Assembly (NCBI GenBank): GCA_938046755.1
Contig: CALIXC010000143.1
Location: 1-17,502, forward strand
Reading direction: 5' to 3'
From: an uncultured Lautropia sp.
GTDB lineage: Bacteria; Pseudomonadota; Gammaproteobacteria; Burkholderiales; Burkholderiaceae_E
Length of the DNA: 17,502 nt
In this document: one piece after another, positions 1 to 6,788 of the stretch
How positions within the stretch are numbered: the first letter of the stretch is position 1
Layout of the letters: the number at the start of each line of letters is the position of its first letter
Made by a program: the position numbers and the translations under genes
Notes under the pieces: model-generated
Databases searched by the model: none
What the model was told of the DNA's origin: nothing
The model's input: only the letters and a program-made list of their open reading frames with translations

Positions 1-1706
1 TCGGCGAGGATGGTGATCCTGCTCATTACATGGGGTATCTGGTCCTCCAATCCACTGATGACCGGCGTTTCGATGTCATTGATGGCCAGCAGCGGCTTAC
101 GACTCTAAGTCTGATCATACTGGCCGTATTGAAGAACCTACAGAGACTGGTTTCATCCAACAGAAACCAGGAAGCCAACCGCACACGCCTGGAACAGATC
201 CGTCAGACCTATATTGGTTATCTGGACCCGGTCACACTGCTGGTACGCCCTAAGCTCACGCTCAATCGCAACAACAACAGTTATTATCAGAGCTATCTTG
301 TATCACTAGGGCATCTGCCCAAAAGGGGTTTCAGAGCATCGGAACACCTCCTGCGCAAAGCATTCGAATGGTTTGACAGGCGTGTGGAAAACTGGCTTAG
401 ATCATGTGCCAACAGAGGAAGTGACGGCCGGAAGAGCAACGCTTCGGGAACCAAGGCCTCGGACGCTCCCCCCCCATTCGACGAGGGCACCAGACTGGCA
501 CAGCTGGTGGAAGACATCAGTGATCGACTGTTCTTCACGGTCATCACTGTCAGTGACGAGCTGAATGCCTACAAGGTATTCGAGACGCTGAACGCACGTG
601 GCGTGCGACTGTCATCGACAGACCTGCTGAAAAACTACCTGTTCTCGGTTCTGGACAGACCCAGCTCACCCTGCACTCCCCTTACGTACTCGGGCTCCGC
701 ACAATATGATGGCTCCCTCCATCATGATGGTGAACCGCCCCGAGACCGGGAGCTGCAGCAACTGGAAGAACGCTGGGAGAGCATCGTCGGTCGACTAGGC
801 TCGGACAGTTTCCCGGACTTCCTGCGTATCCACTGGAACAGCCGTCATCGCTTCACCCGTCAGGCAGAGCTGTTCAAGGCTATCCGCAGCCATATCACGG
901 ACCGAGCCCAAGTTTTCATGCTGTTGCGCGAGATGGATGAGGACCTGGATGCCTATCTGGCACTTTCCTCACCAGAGGCATCCGACTGGTCATTGGAGAA
1001 CAAGCAACTGGCCAGTACCCTGAAGACCTTTCGGGTGCGCCAGCCATTGGCGCTTCTACTGGCAGCACACAGGAAATTGCCAGCCGGTGATTTCACCGCA
1101 CTGCTGCGCGCCTGTGTCGTGATATCGCTGCGTTACAACGTCATCTGCTCGTTCAGCACTGCAGAGCAGGAACGTACCTACAACACCGTGGCCGAACGTA
1201 TCGCCCAGGGAGAACTTAGTTCCCTTTTCCCCGTACTGCAGGCGCTTCGTCAGGTCTACGTCGAGGACAGGATTTTCCGAAACGTTTTCGCTGACAAGAC
1301 CATTCGTACCACCGACAGCCGCAACAACCGGGTCGTTCGTTGGCTGCTCTGTGCCATGGAAAAGCACCTTTCCGGACAGGATCCCAGCTTCACCAGTGAT
1401 GCCTTCGACGTGGAGCATGTCCTCCCCCAGAACGCCCCTGACGGCTGGGGAGGCTTCAGCAACGAAGAAGCGGAAGCCATGGTCTATCGACTAGGTAACA
1501 TGACCCTATTGCGATCCAGTACAAACCGCGAGGTGGCGGATCAATCCTATGCACTCAAGCGCACGTTCTATCAGGGAAGCGAGTTTGCCATTACCCGCCG
1601 ACTCGCAAAAGAGAATTCAGAATGGACACCTGAACACATCGCAAGGCAGCAGCAATGGATGGCCGATCAGGCAACCTCGATCTGGCGCATTTCCCAGTTG
1701 AGCTGA
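1..1706 (+). CDS. DUF262/DUF1524 protein, GmrSD-family type IV restriction enzyme (5' end cut by window)
   Basis: The reading frame is open from base 3 and runs off the left edge, so the first visible ATG (30) is probably internal and the true N-terminus is missing. A DGQQR motif (bases 81-95), within a VIDGQQRLTTL context, marks the DUF262 domain, the nucleotide-binding/ParB-like part of GmrS. Near the C-terminus, EHVLPQN (His codon at 1416-1418) followed by a YRLGNMTLL and STNRE segment is the DUF1524 (GmrD) His-Me/HNH-type nuclease signature. One-chain DUF262-DUF1524 proteins are known as modification-dependent DNA restriction enzymes; restriction of modified phage DNA is the inferred role here. 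The region between (bases ~400-500 and ~660-770) holds hydrophilic low-complexity inserts rich in Ser, Gly and Pro, including a C8 run at 468-475. GC is visibly lower and codon use more mixed than in the core genes to the right, suggesting acquisition. The family is clear; substrate specificity cannot be read. Confidence 0.9.
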   Translation, partial: GEDGDPAHYMGYLVLQSTDDRRFDVIDGQQRLTTLSLIILAVLKNLQRLVSSNRNQEANRTRLEQIRQTYIGYLDPVTLLVRPKLTLNRNNNSYYQSYLVSLGHLPKRGFRASEHLLRKAFEWFDRRVENWLRSCANRGSDGRKSNASGTKASDAPPPFDEGTRLAQLVEDISDRLFFTVITVSDELNAYKVFETLNARGVRLSSTDLLKNYLFSVLDRPSSPCTPLTYSGSAQYDGSLHHDGEPPRDRELQQLEERWESIVGRLGSDSFPDFLRIHWNSRHRFTRQAELFKAIRSHITDRAQVFMLLREMDEDLDAYLALSSPEASDWSLENKQLASTLKTFRVRQPLALLLAAHRKLPAGDFTALLRACVVISLRYNVICSFSTAEQERTYNTVAERIAQGELSSLFPVLQALRQVYVEDRIFRNVFADKTIRTTDSRNNRVVRWLLCAMEKHLSGQDPSFTSDAFDVEHVLPQNAPDGWGGFSNEEAEAMVYRLGNMTLLRSSTNREVADQSYALKRTFYQGSEFAITRRLAKENSEWTPEHIARQQQWMADQATSIWRISQLS

Positions 1707-1884
1707 TTGGCCTCCTTCATAATAAAATAGCATTTCTTATAGAAACAAAACTCACACTTCACAACGAAAAGTAAGGTTCTACTTCACCATGAGAAAATCC
1801 TCTTCCTGCGAAAACGGCTAAAGATAGTCACGTACGCTCCCTCTCTGGCAGAATCTCCGGAAATAGCACCCGAAGAATTGCATC

Positions 1885-2559
1885 ATGGCCGAACGCATCG
1901 CCCCCCTCTCCCCTGTCGGTACTGCAAAATCCGGTGTTGCCCCTCTCACGGTTGACGCGGTGGTCTTCGACCTGGGCGGGGTGCTGGTGGACTGGAACCC
2001 GCGCTACCTGTACCGCAAGATCTTCAGCACCGAGGCCGAGGTGGAAGACTTCCTGGGCCGGGTCTGTACGGCGGAATGGAATCAGGAGCAGGACCGGGGC
2101 CGCCCCTGGGCCAAGGCGGTGAAGCTGCTGCAGGCGCAGTTTCCGCAATATGCTGACGAAATTGCCGCCTACCACCTGCGCTGGCCCGAGACGCTGAATG
2201 GCGAGCTGCCCGAATCGGTGGCCCTGCTGGAGCAGCTGCGCCGCGAGCCGGTGCGGCTGCTGGCGCTGACCAACTGGTCGGCCGAGACCTTCCCGGTGGC
2301 GCGCGAACGCTTTGCCTTCCTGCAATGGTTCGAGGACATCATCGTGTCCGGCGAGGAGAAGGTGATCAAGCCGGACGCCGAGATCTTCGGGCTACTGGTG
2401 CAACGCCATGGGCTGATGCCGGAGCGCACGGTGTTCATCGACGACTCGTTGCGCAATGTGGAGGCCGCTCGGGCACTGGGCTTTCGGGGCATTCACTTCA
2501 CCGGGACGGATTCGCTGCGCAACGGGCTGCAGGCGCTGGGGCTGCTGCAGCACGGCTGA
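1885..2559 (+). CDS. HAD-IA family phosphatase (YihX-like group)
   Basis: A 224-residue HAD-superfamily hydrolase, usual length for subfamily IA. Motif I is FDLGGVLVD with the presumed nucleophile Asp29; the position two residues later is Gly rather than the general acid/base Asp, as in FDLGN/FDLGG proteins such as YihX, and Asp36 follows. Motif II is LALTNWS (Thr129-Asn130), motif III has Lys162 in VIKPD, and motif IV is VFIDDS (Asp186-Asp187). The segment at residues 40-110 is the alpha-helical cap. Members of this group dephosphorylate small phosphorylated metabolites such as sugar phosphates; the actual substrate is unknown. The ATG at 1885 has only a weak purine stretch (GAAGAA) upstream and adds about 20 residues before the fold; a GTG at 1960 is a possible later start. 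The gene stands alone, converging on rpsT, after an AT-rich spacer that follows the restriction gene. Confidence 0.85.
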   Translation: MAERIAPLSPVGTAKSGVAPLTVDAVVFDLGGVLVDWNPRYLYRKIFSTEAEVEDFLGRVCTAEWNQEQDRGRPWAKAVKLLQAQFPQYADEIAAYHLRWPETLNGELPESVALLEQLRREPVRLLALTNWSAETFPVARERFAFLQWFEDIIVSGEEKVIKPDAEIFGLLVQRHGLMPERTVFIDDSLRNVEAARALGFRGIHFTGTDSLRNGLQALGLLQHG

Positions 2560-2585
2560 GAAAAGCGCGACAGAACGAAAAAGCA

Positions 2586-2622
2586 AAAAGCCGACACCCG
2601 CGCGCTACGGGAATCGGCTTTT
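2586..2622. terminator. Bidirectional factor-independent terminator between the HAD gene and rpsT
   Basis: AAAAGCCGA (2586-2594) pairs perfectly with TCGGCTTTT (2614-2622). An inner CCCG/CGGG stem (2597-2600 with 2608-2611) caps it with a 7-nt loop. On the minus strand the stem runs into a T-rich stretch, reading TCGGCTTTTTGCTTTTT, so it is best suited to end rpsT transcription. On the plus strand only four T follow, so termination of the HAD gene would be weaker. Its place between two convergent genes supports the call. Confidence 0.8.
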
Positions 2623-2710
2623 CGGGTACGGGTGCAGAGGGAACAGGCCCCGCTGCACTCAACCGGGTGTGCTGATCATCGGCCGGGCAATGCCGGCCGA
2701 CAAGGCACCA

Positions 2711-2974
2711 TCAGGCCATGGCCTTGATGGCGGCCGACAACCGGCTCTTGTGGCGGGCAGCGGCGTTCTTGTGGATGATCTTCTTGTCGGCGATGGAGTC
2801 GATGACGCTCATCGAAGCCCGGAACTGGGCCGCGGCGGCTTCCTTGTCGCCAGCGGCAACGGCCTTGCGCACTTTCTTGATGGCGGTGCGCAGGCGCGAA
2901 CGCAGGCTGCTGTTGTGGGCGTTCAGTTGGACTGCCTGGCGAGCACGTTTGCGCGCCGACGCGATGTTTGCCAT
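2711..2974 (-). CDS. rpsT: 30S ribosomal protein S20
   Basis: An 87-residue, Lys/Arg/Ala-rich protein beginning MANIASARKRARQ and containing LRTAIKKVRKAV and KIIHKNAAARHKSRL, the well-known S20 pattern; the length equals the family norm. S20 binds the 5' domain and h44 region of 16S rRNA in the small subunit. A good ribosome binding site, GAGGAAA (2982-2988 on the minus strand), sits just ahead of the ATG at 2974 and fixes the start. The gene is a single transcription unit with its own strong promoter (3088-3117) and terminator (2586-2622). It is divergent from murJ. Confidence 0.98.
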   Translation of the reverse strand: MANIASARKRARQAVQLNAHNSSLRSRLRTAIKKVRKAVAAGDKEAAAAQFRASMSVIDSIADKKIIHKNAAARHKSRLSAAIKAMA

Positions 2975-3056
2975 GGAGCGGTTTCCTCAAGGAGCCCGAG
3001 GGCTCTGGTAGACAACGGGAACGACTGCGGGCCGCCCGGTTGCGTATGTTCACGAT

Positions 3057-3072
3057 CGGGCAACACTGCCCG
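3057..3072 (-). promoter_or_regulatory. Hairpin in the rpsT 5' leader
   Basis: CGGGCA (3057-3062) and TGCCCG (3067-3072) form a perfect 6-bp stem with a 4-nt loop. It lies in the transcribed leader between the rpsT promoter and the start codon, starting some 10 bases after the predicted transcription start. S20 is known to repress its own translation in E. coli, so a leader structure would make sense, but whether this hairpin takes part is inference. Confidence 0.35.
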
Positions 3073-3087
3073 AAAACTAAGCTTATC

Positions 3088-3117
3088 ATTATAGCGTCCG
3101 ATCTTCGGTGCCTTCAA
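3088..3117 (-). promoter_or_regulatory. Sigma-70 promoter of rpsT
   Basis: Read on the minus strand: TTGAAG (-35, at 3117-3112), an 18-bp spacer, then a consensus TATAAT (-10, at 3093-3088). This is the best match to a housekeeping promoter in the window. It gives a leader of about 105 nt before the rpsT ATG at 2974, and it stands in the divergent spacer between rpsT and murJ. Confidence 0.85.
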
Positions 3118-3199
3118 GTCTGCGACAGGGCATGAGGCGTCCGGGCCGCCATGAGCGCCCCGGGCATCCCTTCCCGTTACCTTCACCCCGCTTTCCATC

Positions 3200-4756
3200 G
3201 TGAACCTCCTCCGCGCTGCCGCCACCATCAGTGGTCTGACCCTCGTTTCCCGCATCCTCGGTCTGGTCCGGGAGACGCTGGTGGCCTCGGTCTACGGCGC
3301 GGGGGCGCTGACGGACGCCTTCTTCGTGGCCTTCCGCCTGCCCAACATGCTGCGGCGGCTGTTTGCCGAAGGGGCTTTCACGCAGGCCTTCGTGCCGGTG
3401 CTGGCGCAGAGCCAGCAGCATTCGCCCGAGGAAACGCACCGGGTGCTGGATGCGGTGGCAACGATGCTGTTCTGGGTGCTGACGGCGGTCGTGACGGTGG
3501 GCGTGCTGGCCGCGCCGTGGCTGGTGTGGATGGTGGCCAGCGGCCTGCGGCAGGATCCGCAGACCTTCTCCATCGCCGTGCTGATGACGCGCTGGATGTT
3601 CCCGTACATCCTGCTGATCTCGCTGGTGGCGCTGGCCGCTGCGGTTCTGAACCTGTGGAAGCGCTTTGCGGTGCCGGCGTTCGCTCCCGTGCTGCTGAAC
3701 ATCTCCATCATCCTGGCGGCGCTCTTTCTCAGCCCGTACTTCGATCCGCCGGTGCTGGCCCTGGCGGCCGGCGTGATGATCGGCGGCGTGCTGCAGCTGC
3801 TGTGGCAGGTGCCGTCGCTCATTCGCATCGGCATGCTGCCGCGCATCCGGCTGTCGTTCTGGCACGCGCTGAAGGATCCGGCCGTGCAGCGGGTGGTGAA
3901 GAACATGGCGCCCACCCTGCTGGCCGTGTCGGTGGCGCAGTTCAGCCTCATCATCAACACGCAGATTGCCTCGTGGCTGGCACCGGGCAGCGTGTCGTGG
4001 GTCAGCTACGGGGACCGGCTGATGGAGTTTCCCACCTCGCTGCTGGGCATCGCCATGGGCACGCTGCTGCTGCCCAGCCTCTCGCAGGCCAATGCGTCGG
4101 GCAACACGCAGCGCTACAGCGACCTGCTGGACTGGGGGCTGCGGCTGGCACTGCTGCTGGCCACGCCGGCCATGGTGGGTCTGGCGCTGATAGCCAAACC
4201 ACTGACGGCGCTGCTCTTTCACTATGGCGCCTTCAGCGAGCATGACCTGCTGATGACCTCGCACACCGTGCGCGCCTACGGAGCCGGGCTGTTTGCGCTG
4301 ACGGCCGTGCGCATCCTGGCGCCGGGCTTCTTTGCCAAGCAGGACGTGCGCACGCCGGTGAAGATCGCCGTGACGGTGCTGATCTGCACGCAGCTGATGA
4401 ATCTGGCGCTGGTGCCGTGGCTGGCCCATGCCGGGCTGGCGCTGTCCATCTCGCTGGGCGCCTGGCTGAACGCCGGCTGGCTGCTGCGCGGCCTGAAGAA
4501 GCGCGGCAGCTACACCCCCCGTCCGGGCTGGCGGCCCTTCATGCTGAAAGTGGCGCTGGCGCTGGCCGTGATGTCGGCCCTGCTGGGCTGGGGCGCGGAG
4601 TCCTTCGACTGGGCTGCGCTGCAGGCCACGCCCTGGCTGCGCATTGCCATGGTGCTGGGCATGGTGGCCGGCGGCGCCCTGCTCTACTTCGGGCTGCTAA
4701 TGGCCATGGGGCTGAACATCCGGCAGGTGCTGCGGCCGCCGGCGGAGAATGGTTGA
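3200..4756 (+). CDS. murJ: Lipid II flippase MurJ (MviN)
   Basis: A 518-residue polytopic membrane protein of the MOP/MVF family. The start MNLLRAAATISGLTLVSRIL, followed by GLVRETLVASVYGAG and DAFFVAFRLPNMLRRLFAEG, is the hallmark of MurJ, including the conserved Arg residues of the central cavity. Hydrophobic segments along the whole length fit the 14 transmembrane helices of the family. MurJ flips lipid II across the inner membrane for peptidoglycan synthesis. The start is a GTG at 3200; no good Shine-Dalgarno sequence precedes it, but the homologous N-terminus begins exactly here. The gene is divergent from rpsT, an arrangement common in betaproteobacteria. A hairpin lies about 70 bases after the stop codon. 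Confidence 0.97.
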   Translation: MNLLRAAATISGLTLVSRILGLVRETLVASVYGAGALTDAFFVAFRLPNMLRRLFAEGAFTQAFVPVLAQSQQHSPEETHRVLDAVATMLFWVLTAVVTVGVLAAPWLVWMVASGLRQDPQTFSIAVLMTRWMFPYILLISLVALAAAVLNLWKRFAVPAFAPVLLNISIILAALFLSPYFDPPVLALAAGVMIGGVLQLLWQVPSLIRIGMLPRIRLSFWHALKDPAVQRVVKNMAPTLLAVSVAQFSLIINTQIASWLAPGSVSWVSYGDRLMEFPTSLLGIAMGTLLLPSLSQANASGNTQRYSDLLDWGLRLALLLATPAMVGLALIAKPLTALLFHYGAFSEHDLLMTSHTVRAYGAGLFALTAVRILAPGFFAKQDVRTPVKIAVTVLICTQLMNLALVPWLAHAGLALSISLGAWLNAGWLLRGLKKRGSYTPRPGWRPFMLKVALALAVMSALLGWGAESFDWAALQATPWLRIAMVLGMVAGGALLYFGLLMAMGLNIRQVLRPPAENG

Positions 4757-4824
4757 GCGGGCCGCACACGGTACTGATGACGACGAACTATCAGTTCTGA
4801 ACCCGGTGCAGTCCAACGGTGCCG

Positions 4825-4845
4825 GCCGTCCACGCATCGGACGGC
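4825..4845 (+). terminator. Hairpin downstream of murJ, possible terminator without U-tract
   Basis: GCCGTCC (4825-4831) and GGACGGC (4839-4845) form a perfect 7-bp stem around a 7-nt loop. Flanking GTGCAG (4806-4811) and CTGCAC (4845-4850) could add an outer arm with unpaired bases. No T-run follows, so it is not a classic factor-independent terminator. It may only slow polymerase or protect the murJ 3' end. Confidence 0.3.
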
Positions 4846-4954
4846 TGCACCGCGGGCAAGGAGCCGGGTACACCATGAGGAACCTGTGCCTTCGGAAGGC
4901 AGCCATGCCTGACAGCAGGCAAGCCCCTTCCGGTGCCGTGCATCCCCATCCGCC

Positions 4955-5761
4955 ATGCAAGCCGCCCAGCCCGAGACGCCGTCAGCCCTTCCCTGCCCCT
5001 CCTGCCGCGCCCCGATGCGGACGCTGCGGCTGGACGGGCAGCATGACACCGAGATCGTGCTGGACCTGTGCTTTGCCTGTCATGGCATCTGGTTCGACCG
5101 GCGCGAGAACCTGCTGCTGTCACCTGACGGCGTGCTGACGCTCTTTCGCACCCTGCACGCCCACCGTGATGATCCGCAGCTTCCGCTGAAGGAACACATG
5201 GCCTGCCCGCGCTGCCGGCAGACGCTGGCACGCGGTACCGACCGCACCATCAGCGGCGCCTATACGATTCATCGCTGCCCCCGCCAGCACGGGCATTTCA
5301 GCACCTTCCCGGCCTTCATGGTGGAAAAAGGCTTCGTGCGCCCCCTGGCACCGGCCGAGGTGCAGGCACTGGCCCGCACACTTCGGGTCATCTATTGCAG
5401 CAGTTGTGGTGCTCCGGTGGATCTGCGTCAACACCCTGCGTGCCCCTACTGCCGCTCGGCCTTCTCGTTGCTGGATCCGGACGCAGTGACGCAGGCCATG
5501 CAGCGCTACCAGGAACGCAGCGAACAGCAGGCCCAGGCCGCCCAGGTCGGCACGCTGGGCGAGAAAGCCCTGCCTGCCGAGGCGCGCGCCAGCCTGACGC
5601 TGGCCCGACACCAGGCCGGCTATCTGCAGGAAAAGCACCGCCAGCGAGAACAGATAGAGCGCTGGCGTGAGAGCAGCTTGCCCGGAAGCCCGCCCTTCAT
5701 GGACGAGCTGTGGAGCTGGGGACTGTCGCTGCTGTGGCGCACTATCCGGCGGCTGTGGTGA
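4955..5761 (+). CDS. Protein with three zinc ribbons (zf-TFIIB type), function unknown
   Basis: A 268-residue protein with three Cys-rich modules. Module 1 has C14-x2-C17 and C39-x2-C42 in the pattern CPSC...LDLCFACHGIWFDRREN, which is the TFIIB-type zinc ribbon family (zf-TFIIB). Module 2 has C84-x2-C87 with C108 and His112/His114. Module 3 has C148-x2-C151 and C163-x2-C166. A charged Gln/Glu/Arg-rich helical stretch (about 175-240) is followed by a Trp-rich amphipathic C-terminus (LWSWGLSLLW), which may touch the membrane. No catalytic motif is visible. Proteins of this type are annotated only by their zinc ribbons, and the role is unknown. The ATG at 4955 lacks a clear ribosome binding site, but no in-frame start with better support was seen upstream. 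It converges on ubiA. Confidence 0.8.
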   Translation: MQAAQPETPSALPCPSCRAPMRTLRLDGQHDTEIVLDLCFACHGIWFDRRENLLLSPDGVLTLFRTLHAHRDDPQLPLKEHMACPRCRQTLARGTDRTISGAYTIHRCPRQHGHFSTFPAFMVEKGFVRPLAPAEVQALARTLRVIYCSSCGAPVDLRQHPACPYCRSAFSLLDPDAVTQAMQRYQERSEQQAQAAQVGTLGEKALPAEARASLTLARHQAGYLQEKHRQREQIERWRESSLPGSPPFMDELWSWGLSLLWRTIRRLW

Positions 5762-5897
5762 AGCTGTGGTGAAGGAAAGAAAGAGTTGGTCTGCCAGCCG
5801 ATGTTGTTTTGTCCACCCGCCGACGACCTTATTCTCCCGCCATTGACTCCGACGGAGGGCAGGCAGAGCGGCAAACTGGCGGACAGTCGGCGTGTGA

Positions 5898-6788
5898 CTA
5901 CTTGAAGAAGACCCCCAGCAGCACGCCCAGGAAGACAGCAGCGCCAAACCAGTTGTTGTGGTTGAAAGCGGCAAAGCACCCTTCGCGGGTGCGGTGACGA
6001 ATGAGGAAGTAGTGGTAGACGGCCACGCCAGCCGCCAGCACGATGCCGACCCAGTACCAGGACGACAGCCCCTCGCGGGCGAAGGCCCAGACCAGCAACA
6101 GCAGGCTGATGGCGTAGCAACCCATGACCGCCAGCACATCGTAGCGACCGAAGGTGATGGCCGAGGTGCGGATGCCGATCTTCAGGTCGTCGTCGCGGTC
6201 CACCATCGCGTACTCGGTGTCATAGGCCACCGTCCAGAAGATGTTGGCCAGCAGCATGATCCAGGCCGACAGCGGGACGGTATCGGTCAATGCGGCAAAG
6301 CCCATCGGGATGCCGAAACCGAAGGCAATGCCTAGGTAGGCCTGCGGAATGGCGAAGAAGCGCTTGAAGAACGGATAGCTGCCGGCCAGCACGGCCGCCA
6401 CCACGGCCAGCCCCCAGACCAGCGGCCCGAAGGGAAAGACCAGGGGCAGTGCCAGCAGGCTGAGCACGACGAAGGCGGCCACGGCCTCCCAGGGCGCAAT
6501 GGCCTTGCGGGCCAGCGGCCGGTCGACGGTGCGTGCCACCTCGCCGTCGAAGTCCCGGTCGGCGAAGTCGTTGATGGCGCAACCGGCCGAACGCATCAGC
6601 ACGGTGCCCAGACAGAAAGCGAACAGGGGATAAGCTGGCGGCCAGCCATGGCTGGCCACGAACAGCGCCCACAGCGTGGGCCAGACCAGCAGCAGGATGC
6701 CGATGGGCTTGTGCAGGCGCACCAGCCGGACGTACAGGCCCAGCCGGTGCAACCAGGGATGCCCGCCCGATGCGGGGGTGTCGGTCAC
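5898..6788 (-). CDS. ubiA: 4-hydroxybenzoate polyprenyltransferase UbiA
   Basis: A 296-residue integral membrane prenyltransferase that joins the polyprenyl chain to 4-hydroxybenzoate in ubiquinone synthesis. Both Asp-rich motifs of the UbiA family are present: NDFADRDFD (from about residue 73) and DTEYAMVDRDDD (from about residue 190), with TVDRPLA after the first. About eight or nine hydrophobic helices fit the fold. I chose the GTG at 6788: it overlaps the ackA stop in a GTGA junction and has AAGGA six bases upstream. The frame is also open to a start at 6839, 17 residues longer, but that would overlap ackA by 55 bases and add a sequence not typical of UbiA. The overlap implies translational coupling to ackA. 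The protein ends with GVLLGVFFK, consistent with an intact C-terminus. Confidence 0.96.
   Translation of the reverse strand: MTDTPASGGHPWLHRLGLYVRLVRLHKPIGILLLVWPTLWALFVASHGWPPAYPLFAFCLGTVLMRSAGCAINDFADRDFDGEVARTVDRPLARKAIAPWEAVAAFVVLSLLALPLVFPFGPLVWGLAVVAAVLAGSYPFFKRFFAIPQAYLGIAFGFGIPMGFAALTDTVPLSAWIMLLANIFWTVAYDTEYAMVDRDDDLKIGIRTSAITFGRYDVLAVMGCYAISLLLLVWAFAREGLSSWYWVGIVLAAGVAVYHYFLIRHRTREGCFAAFNHNNWFGAAVFLGVLLGVFFK

Noticed and set aside
706..725. ATGATGG and CCATCAT inverted repeat inside the restriction-type gene
   Set aside because: It is a 7-bp stem within a coding, low-complexity insert; probably incidental and tied to repeated codons.
3089..4429. Long open frame on the minus strand opposite murJ
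   Set aside because: His/Gln/Arg-rich composition typical of a GC-rich antisense shadow; murJ on the other strand is certain.
4749..5138. Plus-strand frame overlapping the murJ end and the zinc-ribbon gene start
   Set aside because: Pro/Arg-rich, no ribosome binding site, conflicts with the Cys-motif gene in another frame.
5818..5892. Nested inverted repeats between the zinc-ribbon gene and ubiA (CGCCGAC/GTCGGCG and CCGCCA/TGGCGG)
   Set aside because: The loops are long and no T-run follows on either strand, so a terminator could not be supported although the convergent position would suit one.
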